Positions 52,950 through 64,000 of a stretch of DNA of 64,000 bases are shown piece by piece. Position numbers and translations under genes: made by a program. The notes under the pieces were generated by a model. The model was not told the DNA's origin. It saw only the letters and a list, made by a program, of their open reading frames with translations, and ran no database searches. The DNA comes from Palaemon carinicauda (taxonomy: Eukaryota > Arthropoda > Malacostraca > Decapoda > Palaemonidae). The stretch lies in assembly GCF_036898095.1 (NCBI RefSeq), contig NC_090729.1, positions 62,647,282 through 62,711,281 of the forward strand. The letters run 5' to 3'. Numbering within the stretch: the first letter of the stretch is position 1; the number at the start of each line of letters is the position of its first letter.

Positions 52950-53805
<856 letters not shown>

Positions 53806-55618
53806 TGTGGAGAATTTTTTATGGTTGTGTTCTGAGTGGGAACTTAGTCCGGGAAAGTCTCCTTATAACAGTTACATAAAGTTCAAGAGTAGAGGATATG
53901 AGCACTTACTCTCGGGGCACAAACACCCTGCTAATACTTTACTGTCACAATTCACTAACCATTACTCTCAAGTACAAAAGGGAAATTTACTGTCCAGAGG
54001 CCGGCGTACTCCACACGTAGAATTTGCAATAATTTATGGCCTACTCTAGCTTTGTCAGGTCTATAGTCATCTCATTCTCAGGCTCTGTTCCGGCTCCGTC
54101 CCAGCTACCCCAATGAAATGCTGGACAGTTTATTTTACGTTAATGTAGTTAGACAAAATCCAAAATGGGAGCAGTGATGTAAAGTAATTTAAAAGTTTAA
54201 AGATAAGGATCTTTACCTTCGAAGCAAATATATTAATGCAAAGTACCTCGCTGTTACCACCTATAGACTTACTTCGGTTTTCTCTTTAAATATTGGGTAC
54301 TTTGTCCCGTGATCAACTATTCATTTCACACATTAAAATAAATGAGGGAGCAAAAATACTAAGGAGGTTTAATTAACCTAATATTGATTTATTCACAAAT
54401 TTACATAAAAGAAACGGGCATCTTAACAAAGACAAAAATGGAATAATAAAGAGAATGCAAATTAAAAGCAATTCAAAATTATAAAGATGATGGTTTAGAC
54501 ACGCGGTCTGCAATAATCAAAATGGGGTCTGACACGTGGCCCACGTGACCCAGAGACTATGCTAGTCTCCAAGCAAGAAATAATAATGGAAAAATATTTA
54601 CACACAATCCCACCGCACACAGTCCGAATAGTGTAATTAGCCAGGTTCCCTATAAAGTTAAAATTAGTCTAAGCTAATAAAAATGGGGAAAACTAAATGG
54701 CCATTGATGTAGTACCTGCACTCCTTTGAAGATAGTCCTACGCCCGTGACAGCTGTTGACCTGGTTGCACTAATTGGCACGTTGCACTATTGCCTGGCTC
54801 ACCCCAAGAATCCTCGTTGGCTACAACTATGGTATCCCAGGGTCCTCTTCTTCTTAATCTCTCCGACCGGCAGCAATCCTTTGTGAGTCGAGTTTTGGGA
54901 GAGAGAGGGGGGGGGGGGTGGGGTGAGCCAGAAGTGCACGGAATCACTGACCCAGCAGATCAGTAGGCCAGGGCAGCTTCTTGATGAATGCACGACTCTA
55001 CGGTCGAAGAGATCACCTGGCTTCACCTTTCCAGACAGGTGAGGAGCTTGATGCGCACGGTAATCCATTGGGGTTGCCATATCGGGACTTCAGGACAGGG
55101 CAATATTTTGTTGCAAGGAGTGCAGAGGAGGCAGGATTTTGTACTAAATACTCAGATAAATCTTGCTGCTCTGAGGGAGGTTATATATACAACAATCCTA
55201 CCTATTCTGGCTTGCTAAAAATTAATAGTTTAAATGATTAATTAGCAATGGACTGGTGCGATGGGCATACATCTTAAAATTAACAAACCTTAATTGGTAT
55301 TGAGAAATATGAGATGCATTAATTCAGCAGTATTGGAATTTATATAAAATGTGCAGTTTAGGATTTTAATCTCGACCCATGTAGTTTAAGAAAAAAACCA
55401 ACATACGCCGGGGTTACAACTAAGGCCATCTGTTGTGCGTATATACGCTGTGACGTCACGAGCATGGCGTGCGCCACTGTCAACAAGTTTAGATTAGTTC
55501 TCCCTATGTTTCGTTAAAGAAAACTAGATGTAGGAGAGAATGTTTAAGGGGTAGCTATAGTATTAGTAGAAGAGAGCTAAAAATACGATTAAAAGAAGAG
55601 TGAAGAAAATTCTTCACA
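53806..55618 (-). repeat. 3' LTR (left) of the gag-only element
   Basis: 1813 bp from TGTGGAGAATTTTTTATGG to GAAAATTCTTCACA. It belongs to the LTR-Y family, also present as a fragment at 21731-22068 plus 31698-32585. It contains a variable G run near 54908. Confidence 0.93.
55181..55190 (-). promoter_or_regulatory. Possible TATA box in LTR
   Basis: Minus strand GTATATATAA, repeated at 60239-60248 in the other LTR, about 430 bp from the LTR's minus-strand start. Promoter role is only a suggestion. Confidence 0.3.
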
Positions 55619-56032
55619 CCCTGGGGATAAAGGGGAGAAAAAAGGGAGAGGGGTTAGTTCCGGCAAATGTGATTCAACTACTTGTTAGTATGAGCGAGAT
55701 AAGGTTACTGGCTGAATGATGAGTGAAGTTGTTCTTCACATCAACGTCCGTTTAAAGTTAACAAAACGCTGTTAACGTTAATTGAAATCAATTGAATCAA
55801 AAGTTATGCTTTCACGTGAATTTGGGGAATATTGAACCACGCAGGCAATGCTTCACGGAAGCGTTAAGTTAAGCATATGATCAGTTTCAACTTTAAACGT
55901 ACGATACAATAGTAATTAAACGATTAAAAACACTCAATTCTTCCCACCCAAGGGGTACGGATAGAACAAACAAAACGAAAGCCAATAACGGTCGAGTTCA
56001 GCAACAAGTCAGGCCAAATGACAAATGAAAAA

Positions 56033-57550
56033 TTATGGGGGTGAATCCCAATCCCGATCTGACACCCAACGTTTTACATGAAATGTCTTTACATATAAAA
56101 TGACTAGCGTGATGAAAGCTTTGAATTTGTCGCCTGACAAAAGGAGAAAAGTTACCTCCTTCTCGGCGTTAAAGGGTGAAAAGTTATTTGACACTAGTCT
56201 GAATGATAAAATGAGACAAACTAGGTCCCTGGGGACATCGTATTTCTGACAACTAAGGTCTTGGATGTCATCTTCAAGGGAAACGTTTAAGATGGGAACA
56301 TTGAAAACAAAACTTAATTTCAGCACGAGCTGAAGGATGTCAGGGGGATTATAGCAACATGACAAGTTGTCAAGGCAAAAATTAAATTTACGTTTTAAAG
56401 TTAAAGCAAGGGATTGGCTGAAAAAATACTGCTGAATGACTTGGCAAAAATAATAAAGGCTTACAATTGCGCTATATAAAAGTGAATGAAAATAATAACT
56501 GATGTTCAATGTACCGTTATCCTTAAGCAAAGTGATTTGTAAACAGGCTCTAAGCTCCGGTGCTAGGTCTACATGTGTGACATTCGCTAAATCCGCCATC
56601 AGCGCAAAAGGTTCCTTTCTGACAACTAAAGTCTTAACCTTACGATCACGTGGCTCATTCTGAGAGCGGGTTTCAGATTTTGACGTGGGTATTTTAGCGT
56701 TGACACGGGTTAGAGCGGAAGTTACTGGCTTAAAGATAGGACGATCAGGCAACGTGGGCACTGGTCCATGGAATGGTACGGTTTGAATGAATGAATCTAC
56801 TACCGGTACAGGCCTCTGCTGGCCATCACGCACACGGTTAAGTTGGGTGGTATTCGTGCTACCACTTGGGGGGTCCATTTTAAGACTGTGACTGGTATTT
56901 CCTACGGGACGGACTGTCACCGGCGGCAAAGACAAAGGGGGTTGAGGGGGATCAAACACTGGTGGCTTAAGGTTGGGAGATGAGGACGGAGCACGTGGGA
57001 TTGACACAAATTCACTAATCGTATGCCGTGTTGGCAACATAGTATTGAAATGTGATGATTTTACTGTTTGGGGAATTGAGACAAAATTATGAACATTGTG
57101 CTTGACTGCCGATACGTTAGAAGTAACAATTAGGGGACGTGTCACTGAAGGTGTTGCATTCGAAGAAGAACAAGACTGATTAGGTTTTATAAGTAAATTG
57201 GGATGAGCCATGAGGCTATTAAAAGCAATCTCAATTTTACTTGAACAGGCAGCAAGCACTGGATAATTTAATTTAACAATAGGATGGCCGTAATGACGTC
57301 TCCAAAAATTCTTGTAATTAAAAAGTTCATCTCTTACTTTACCAATAAGGTTTTTAAAATGATTTACGGCTTCTGAACCCATGCTGGGAAAATCCACAGA
57401 AGCAAGAGCATGAAGTGCTAGATCTGCGTCCTCACAAACAAAGGTGAATGTCATCTCCTGTTCTTTAAGCCTAGCGTTAATCTCCTCGGGGCTAAGCGTT
57501 TCCGCCTTAGTCGGTGGGGGGTTGTTTACGTTAAACATGAAGTCCGCCAT
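56033..57550 (-). CDS. Gag-like protein of the LTR element (single long ORF)
   Basis: The open frame runs 520 codons from 57595; the start MADFMFNVNN at 57550 (505 aa) is preferred because the preceding codons look like leader. The N-terminal 110 residues are predicted helical, LSPEEINARLKEQEMTF, then ALHALASVDFPSMG and VRDELFNYKNFWRRHYGHP. Residues about 130-330 are Pro/Ser/Thr-rich and probably disordered. The C-terminal 180 residues are hydrophobic and Cys-containing (VSLYYFCQVIQQYFF, FCLDNLSCCYNPPDILQL). No zinc knuckle, protease or RT motif. Position just downstream of primer site and leader suggests gag; I could not assign a family. An open frame this long in an otherwise pol-less element is notable. 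Confidence 0.6.
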   Translation of the reverse strand: MADFMFNVNNPPPTKAETLSPEEINARLKEQEMTFTFVCEDADLALHALASVDFPSMGSEAVNHFKNLIGKVRDELFNYKNFWRRHYGHPIVKLNYPVLAACSSKIEIAFNSLMAHPNLLIKPNQSCSSSNATPSVTRPLIVTSNVSAVKHNVHNFVSIPQTVKSSHFNTMLPTRHTISEFVSIPRAPSSSPNLKPPVFDPPQPPLSLPPVTVRPVGNTSHSLKMDPPSGSTNTTQLNRVRDGQQRPVPVVDSFIQTVPFHGPVPTLPDRPIFKPVTSALTRVNAKIPTSKSETRSQNEPRDRKVKTLVVRKEPFALMADLANVTHVDLAPELRACLQITLLKDNGTLNISYYFHSLLYSAIVSLYYFCQVIQQYFFSQSLALTLKRKFNFCLDNLSCCYNPPDILQLVLKLSFVFNVPILNVSLEDDIQDLSCQKYDVPRDLVCLILSFRLVSNNFSPFNAEKEVTFLLLSGDKFKAFITLVILYVKTFHVKRWVSDRDWDSPP

Positions 57551-57595
57551 CTTGGAATGACCACGTTTGATGAACGGATTCGTAAAACAAAACAA

Positions 57596-58840
57596 TGGAT
57601 AAATCTGAATTTTAAAGGAATGTAAAAATGAAACTTTATAAATTTACAAGGTTGATAATTGAACATTTAAATTTACTCATGATGGGAGGAAAATGGTTAA
57701 ATGGACAAAAACATATAAATCATGAAATTACTTTAAATTTCAAAGTGACCGGGTCCAACAAAGCAGACGATGCCCAGGTCACGTGACTTTAGACTTTACT
57801 AAACAGAATTATTTACGCACGTGGCGATAATGACTAATTAAGTTACTTTAAAGTGAAACATATTAGAAAGCACATGGGCTTATGAATACAAAGTTTCAAG
57901 TTAAAAGTTAAAATAACAGGTCGAGGCTGACACTGTTGTGACGATTTTACGATTACGGGCGCACTAAGGCGACCACTGAACTACTCAAAATGTAGATTGG
58001 TGCACAAGGCAGCGACTTTAAAGAGCACTCTCATGGAGGCTAAACAAATATAAAATTTCCCTCACGCGGAGGTAAAACAAAAATATCCTCGCTAAAGGAC
58101 AAAAACAATATTTCCTCGCTAAAGGAAATTAAATTAACTACACGCAGTAATTTACTTACGGTAGCAAACAATTACGAACCCTTAGTTTGGGCTGTAAACA
58201 AGATCCGCCATCTCGGAACAAACACGTGGAATGAACCGGACTTGGTGTTAAGTTTCTACGTTACTCGTAAGAAGACTTAAAATTATGTTGCGCCAATTCG
58301 CTCTTTAGGACAAGGACACGTGCTTGGTATACGATGATGTTAGTTAGAAAAGTTAAGGTTGGTTAGGGAAGGTAAACGACACAAAGGAAGGTAGACCAAG
58401 GTACAAAATGTTACAAATTAGATGCTTAGCTAGCAAAATTAGTTGACAGGACGAGTACACCGGCGCTCTAGCTGAGCAGTAAACACGGGCGTCTGAACAA
58501 CAAAAACCTTAGTTCAAGTAGCTTAGAACTTTCTGGTATAAGTGGATTCCGCCACACGTGGGTGAACGGATCCGAGACAAAGTGAAGTTCCTACGACAAA
58601 TTCTAGTCTTTCTGTAGAGAACATTCAAGCAACAAATTAACCTGGTTACGTAGCTCTTTCCTTAAACATGTGGTCGATACAAAAAGATCATGATGATTAC
58701 AAATTTCTCTTCCCAATTAAAGTCTGGGCATTACACATTTGACAAACTGGCTGTGTGCGTGTGGGTAAGTGATATAGCGAGTTACTATATGCTTAATCAA
58801 GCTAATTAATTACGTTGATGCTTCACAAGTCAAAGGTAAA
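57596..58840 (-). other. Leader/5' UTR of the LTR element
   Basis: 1.25 kb between primer site and ORF without coding signal. CACGTG occurs several times, and a donor-like CCGTAAGTAA lies near 58150 on the minus strand, so the transcript may be spliced. Confidence 0.45.
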
Positions 58841-58860
58841 GGATCCGGTTCGAAGGACCA
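58841..58860 (-). promoter_or_regulatory. Primer-binding site resembling tRNA-Tyr 3' end
   Basis: Minus strand TGGTCCTTCGAACCGGATCC. Eukaryotic tRNA-Tyr ends in CGAAGGACCA with its 5' acceptor strand CCTTCGA, so the site should pair with that tRNA over nearly its full length. It lies four bases from the LTR CA end. Confidence 0.8.
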
Positions 58861-58864
58861 CTCG

Positions 58865-60676
58865 TGTGGAGAATTTTTTATGGTTGTGTTCTGAGTGGGA
58901 ACTTAGTCCGGGAAAGTCTCCTTATAACAGTTACATAAAGTTCAAGAGGGGAGGATATGAGCACTTACTCTCAGGGCACAAACACCCTGCTAATACTTTA
59001 CTGTCACAATTCACTAACCATCACTCTCAAGTACAAAAGGGAAATTTACTGTCCAGAGGCCGGCGTACTCCACACGTAGAATTTGCAATAATTTATGGCC
59101 TACTCTAGCTTTGTCAGGTTTATAGTCATCTCATTCTCAGGCTCTGTTCCGGCTCCGTCCCAGCTACCCCAATGAAATGCTAGACAGTTTATTTTACGTT
59201 AATATAGTTAGACAAAATCCAAAATGGGAGCAGTGATGTAAAGTAGTTTAAAAGTTTAAAGATAAGGATCTTTACCTTCGAAGCAAATATATTAATGCAA
59301 AGTACCTCGCTGTTACCACCTATAGACTTACTTAGGTTTTCTCTTTAAATATTGGGTACTTTGTCCCGTGATCAACTATTCATTTCACACATTAAAATAA
59401 ATGAGGGTGCAAAAATACTAAGGAGGTTTAATTAACCTAATATTGATTTATTCACAAATTTACATAAAAGAAACGGGCATCTTAACAAAGACAAAAATGG
59501 AATAATAAAGAGAATGCAAATTAAAAGCAATTCAAAATTATAAAGATGATGGTTTAGACACGCGGTCTGCAATAATCAAAATTGGGTCTGGCACGTGGCC
59601 CACGTGACCCAGAGACTATGCTAGTCTCCAAGCAAGAAATAATAATGGAAAAATATTTACACACAATCCCACCGCACACAGTCCGAATAGTGTAATTAAC
59701 CAGGTTCCCTATAAAGTTAAAATTAGTCTAAGCTAATAAAAATGGGGGAAAACTAAATGGCCATTGATGTAGTACCTGCACTCCTTTGAAGATAGTCCTA
59801 TGCCCGTGACAGCTGTTGACCTGGTTGCACTAATTGGCACATTGCACTATTGCCTGGCTCACCCCAAGAATCCTCGTTGGCTACAACTATGGTATCCCAG
59901 GGTCCTCTTCTTCTCAATCTCTTCGACCGGCAGCAATCCTTTGTGAGTCGAGTTTTGGGAAAGAGAGGGGGGGGGGGGGGTTGAGCCAGAAGTGCACGGA
60001 ATCACTGACCCAGCAGATCAGTAGGCCAGGGCAGCTTCTTGATGAATGCACGACTCTACGGTCGAAGAGATCAACTGGCTTCACCTTTCCAGACAGGTGA
60101 GGAGCTTGATGCGCACGGTAATCCATTGGGGTTGCCATATCGGGACTTCAGGACAGGGCAATATTTTGTTGCAAGGAGTGCAGAGGAGGCAGGATTTTGT
60201 ACTAAATACTCAGATAAATCTTGCTGCTCTGAGGGAGGTTATATATACAACAATCCTACCTATTCTGGCTTGCTAAGAATTAATAGTTTAAATGATTAAT
60301 TAGCAATGGACTGGTGCGATGGGCATACATCTTAAAATTAACAAACCTTAATTGGTATTGAGAAATATAAGATGCATTAATTCAGCAGTATTGGAATTTA
60401 TATAAAATGTGCAGTTTAGGATTTTAATCTCGACCCATGTAGTTTAAGGAAAGAACCAACATACGCCGGGGTTACAACTAAGGCCATCTGTTGTGCGTAT
60501 ATACGCTGTGACGTCACGAGCATGGCGTGCGCCACTGTCAACAAGTTTAGATTAGTTCTCCCTATGTTTCGTTAAAGAAAACTAGATGTAGGAGAGAATG
60601 TTTAAGGGGTAGCTATAGTATTAGTAGAAGAGAGCTAAAAATACGATTAAAAGAAGAGTGAAGAAAATTCTTCACA
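58865..60676 (-). repeat. 5' LTR (right) of the gag-only element
   Basis: 1812 bp, same termini as the left LTR. Visible differences are a few single-base changes (for example near 58949, 58974 and 59407) and the length of the G run near 59967. Confidence 0.93.
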
Positions 60677-60801
<125 letters not shown>

Positions 60802-60899
60802 TGAAAATTCATGTGTATAATCCTTGAATTATCGTAGATAACTATAGATATCTGCACCCTTACAGACTCAACCTAGTCTAGGAATCTAAGGAGAAGGAT

Positions 60900-62460
60900 A
60901 GGTGAGGAGCCATTACATAACATCTCCCCTCATAGTACTGTCCTTCTCAGATGAACTCATTCCACATAGCACCCACAGTCCTTGAACATGTCCAGTTGTC
61001 CTCTTACCAGGAGACCTTCATTATTTGTGTTGAGGACGTAAACCTCTTCCTCCACAGCCGTTTCAATGTTCACAACCCTTGGAATCACCTCCATTGTCAG
61101 GACGGCCTTGGAAGACGACCCTTCCTCATGCACAGGGTTGAACCAGAGGGATGGCGGGATGGGGAGGAGCGAACGACTTCTGATGATAGGTCAGTTTGCA
61201 AAACCTCTGGGGTTTTTGCCTCTCCCAAGGGTGAACTTACTTTTTAATGAGATCCCACACTTTAGGAAAAGGCTCTTGTGCTCTGTGACCGCCTTTTCCG
61301 TAACTTCCTTCACATCTTGTAAGGAAAGAGTTCATTTCCCCAGACGCTGGAGGTGAAGGAACGTTTTGGCTCGTGGCGAATGGTAGCTGTGGCAAGTACA
61401 TGTTCTCTACAGGCTCGACGGCCCTGAAAAGAAGCATAAAAGTCCTTCATAAATGTGGCGAGATGAGATTTCACCAGCAAGGAAAAGACTGACTCATGTG
61501 CAAAATTCCCGATCATCTCATTTCCATGAAGCACTACAGACATCGATACTGACAACCTTTCTCTGGACTGCGACTCAGCCTTAAGAAGGTGTTCGGGAAT
61601 CCTAGGCAGCTTCTCATGAAATCGGCAGCCGGCCGCATCCTTATCTAGTTTACCCTCAGCAAAAGTAAACTGGGCATTGGTCCAGGCCGTCTTCATCTCT
61701 TTCACTGCCCGGAGTTGGGCCCATGTGTGTTCGAGGAGGATCGATTCTTTAGGGATGGTAACATCCCTCAACAAAGCCTTTCAGTTAGTTTCACGTAGCA
61801 AAAGTGGTAGGCATGAATGTGGAGGATGCCCTTGGAGAGCACGGCGTGCCCGATTTACCTCCAAGGATTTTGGTGCATGCAATAATATAGCTAAGAGGGC
61901 AAGACCTCATCCCTAATTGACTCCTCTTGCTTCTTCAAGGCTTGGATCTCTTCACATGAGGCTTTGAACATCATCAGCGGGTAAAACAGATTTCCCTCCG
62001 TGAAGGCTTTCATGTTAGCCATAAGTACCAGATCAATTGTAGTACCCGAGGGACTCGGGTACTAAGGGGCTCCATGAGCCCAGCAGAAGATCTTAAGGGG
62101 AAAAAAGGCAGGAACATCCCCTGTCCCAGAAGAAGTTATCGGCACAGTAGACAGGGAGGCTGTTGGCGTAGTGAGGGCTAAAATGGTAGACACCACTGAA
62201 TCCTTGATGATCCCCAGATTTACCTCAACCACTTCCGGCAGTAAGAGTCAACCATGGAAGGGAAGGGTTCTCCATGAAACTCTACCGTCTTCTCGAACCC
62301 TCTTACCTAGGTGAGAAAGTACGGTTGGAGAACACGCGGCTGTCATCGGAGGTATCCTTTGATACCCATCCAGAGTGAAGTACGTCCTTACAAACACTGC
62401 AATCCTAATGGTCGCAGTACGAGACTGGACCCTTCATCATCCGACACTTCACCTACATCT
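60900..62460 (-). pseudogene. Second DIRS gag copy, decayed
   Basis: The longest open part (61774-61310) contains FTFAEGKLDKDAAGCRFHEKL, SHLATFMKDFYASFQGRRAC and TIRHEPKRSFTSSVWGNELF, clearly homologous to LTFTVGKLDADIAEQQF, KARRAC and SVKHEPRKLISSSIWGKDLF in the plus-strand gag at 41640-41960. The N-terminal Cys-rich start (KCRMMKGPVSYC) can be read near 62440, with stops and shifts between. The RT-RNase H and recombinase that should follow are absent: the copy ends near the (TA)n tract at 60798. The two copies are diverged and in opposite orientation. Confidence 0.8.
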
Positions 62461-62984
62461 CAGTCATAGGCTCTGCTGTAAGGAAAAAATGGTTTAAATG
62501 AGTTCTGGGTTTTTTAACAGCCACCAAAAGGTGAAAGAAATGGGTTATTAACTTTTGGTGTTGACAATTGAGGGAATAGGAATCCCCAAATTGTGTGTAA
62601 TTGCAATTGGTGAGAAAGGAGGAGATAAAGTACGAAATGTCCATTCTCCTATCGAAGGACGTCAGATTGGATGAAATAGCTATAAGCCTAAAGGAAGGGG
62701 GAGTGCTTATGTAAAGAACCGTCGCTCCTATATCTACAGAGAAAAATGACCAATTAGAGGGCTACGGTACATGTAAACTTAATAGTTTAAGCAATCGACG
62801 CACCGATTAATGAGCAAGAGACTATAGCAACCAAAGGGCTATAACACTACGTTGATAACCTCAATGAGGGAAGAGAGAGAATTAGGAACTAGTTAAATTC
62901 ACCTACAGTCAGTAGAGAACCCATCTTAGTTTAGGTAAGAGGGTCTCAAATAAAAAGGACAGAAAGGCATGTGTCATATAGGTA
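62461..62984. other. No supported gene
   Basis: Upstream flank of the second DIRS gag. No coding or structural feature recognised. Confidence 0.4.
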
Positions 62985-63640
62985 CCAGCCTTGCCAGAAG
63001 TATTGTCAGCACCAGGGTGTTAACAGCCTTGCTGCCAACGTCCTATGTCCCTTAAGGCACTGGTACAGACATCCACTCCCATATACTAGTACTAACCCCT
63101 CCACCAGTAACAGCTATGCCGTTGGGGTCAATAGTGCCTAAGGGCGGCGGAGATAACAAGCGAGGATTTCCGCAGAAAACACCTTGCCTAAGGTGAAGGA
63201 CCTGCCAAAAGCAGCGACGTATGACTAGTACAGGTACTATAGAAGAGTATAATGTGGTCGATAGTTGGTGACAAAGCCGGTAGGTACTGGCACTGCAGAA
63301 AGCATATACCCTAGAAGTACCAGCGTTGCCTGAAGTACCATCAACGCTAGGAGTAACAGCATTGCTGCCGGCGTTCTATATGTCCTAAGACACAGGCACA
63401 GGCAACCACTGTCTGTTGCCAGTAACGGCAACACAGTCAGGGACAAAGGTGCCTAGGGCGGCGGAGGTAAATGGCAAGGGTTCATGCAGAAAACACCGGG
63501 CCATAGGTGAGGGCAGTGGCGCCAGTGGCGGCACTGCCGTAATTAGCGACGCATCGCCAGTACAGGTACTATAGGATGGTGTACCAATAGGTGGCAGCAA
63601 AGCCGTTTGGTACCGTCACTGCCGTCAGTTTGATATATTA
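62985..63640. repeat. Diverged tandem duplication, unit about 330 bp
   Basis: ACCAGCCTTGCC at 62987 and ACCAGCGTTGCC at 63319 begin two copies that share AACAGC-TTGCTGCC, GGGCGGCGGAG, GCAGAAAACACC, CAGTACAGGTACTATAG and AAAGCCG-T-GGTAC blocks in order. It lies on the 5' side of the second DIRS gag, so it may be the repeat-rich leader of that element. The GCCG-rich wording resembles 39780-39860 near the first DIRS copy. Confidence 0.7.
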
Positions 63641-64000
63641 CTTCTCAGGGAGAAGCACGCTGACGGCCATGTAGGATCAAATCCCAGAAGGACCCAGTCC
63701 CAACGATTAGCAAAAGCAAACACACATCAGCATAATGATGAAATTCATGCAATGACCATCCCGGAAAGGCTAGGATATAAAGAAAGGTGACAGCACCGGG
63801 TAGCTCTACCCATTCAGCAAATGAGCATTCCTTACCAATCCACAAAACAGCAAAACAGATGCGACGGCAAGGAAGTCAGGTTCTAAAAGAAATCTGGACT
63901 CAATCCGAGGGTTATCCCATCAAGGAAGAGTCTCCAGACAGAGACACTTTAGACCACCGCACCCTGAATCCCAGGAAAGGTTAAAAAGACTTTAAAATAA
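63641..64000. other. No supported gene
   Basis: End of window; short open frames only, with no recognisable domain. Confidence 0.4.

Larger units (their letters stand above)
53806..60676 (-). mobile_element. Young LTR retrotransposon with gag-like ORF and no pol
   Basis: 6871 bp. Two 1.8 kb LTRs in direct orientation (53806-55618, 58865-60676) start TG and end CA. Read on the minus strand, a 20-base primer-binding site lies four bases inside the 5' LTR (58841-58860), which fixes the orientation. The 3246-bp interior carries one long ORF and no protease, RT, RNase H or integrase motif in any frame I could read. The LTRs are nearly identical by eye. The element splits a TG/TA microsatellite (flanks TATGT and TGTGT). 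Confidence 0.9.

Noticed and set aside
54738..55241. Short frames repeated at 59834-60299
   Set aside because: These are shadows within the two copies of the same LTR.
58830..58865. tRNA-like sequence as a tRNA-Tyr gene
   Set aside because: Only the 3' acceptor end is present, immediately beside an LTR; it is a primer-binding site.

Overview
The window is a eukaryotic, almost purely repetitive stretch of nuclear genome. No host protein-coding gene, rRNA or tRNA gene could be supported. The mix of very long (TA)n microsatellites, DIRS-type tyrosine-recombinase retrotransposons, an I/Nimb-like LINE with RNase H, piggyBac, Tigger/pogo and several Ty3/gypsy families points to an arthropod, most plausibly a decapod crustacean such as a penaeid shrimp. 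The organism is inference; no single-copy marker gene is present.

Layout. 1-2 kb: a (TA)n tract abutting a decayed copia element (minus strand). 2.1-4.5 kb: a decayed gypsy-like element (plus). 4710-6031: an internally deleted Tigger element. 6190-18410: an LTR-like repeat (called R1) split by a 10.1 kb piggyBac element (6534-16640, TTAA target duplications). Its transposase can be read across introns as an intact protein of about 665 aa. The large intron holds a (TA)n tract that is itself split by an LTR retrotransposon (8871-11995), and its 5' part is a satellite-like array of about 372-bp units. 18.4-19.8 kb: a G/C-rich island with an ISXO2-type zinc-ribbon ORF. 21.7-35.2 kb: nested insertions. 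An LTR fragment (called LTR-Y) and gypsy remains are interrupted by a full-length LINE (22069-31697, 12-bp target duplication), whose ORF2 is interrupted by a non-autonomous piggyBac copy (24542-27712). 35736-38541: a second non-autonomous piggyBac copy with the same internal deletion. 38.9-44.8 kb: a DIRS-like element truncated inside its tyrosine recombinase. 46.1-51.6 kb: gypsy RNase H and two LINE remnants (all minus). 52.9-60.8 kb: a compound microsatellite split by a young LTR retrotransposon with 1.8 kb LTRs, a tRNA-Tyr-like primer site and one long gag-like ORF but no pol. 60.9-63.6 kb: a second DIRS gag copy (minus) and its repeat-rich flank.

How the parts relate. The only interacting set is the piggyBac family. 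The 10.1 kb copy could supply transposase for the two shorter copies, which keep the termini, the internal palindromic motifs and the satellite array but no transposase. Nesting gives relative ages: LTR-Y/gypsy, then the LINE, then piggyBac copy B; and R1, then piggyBac copy A with its (TA)n, then the inserted LTR element. Boundaries given as approximate were judged by eye from repeated sequence.
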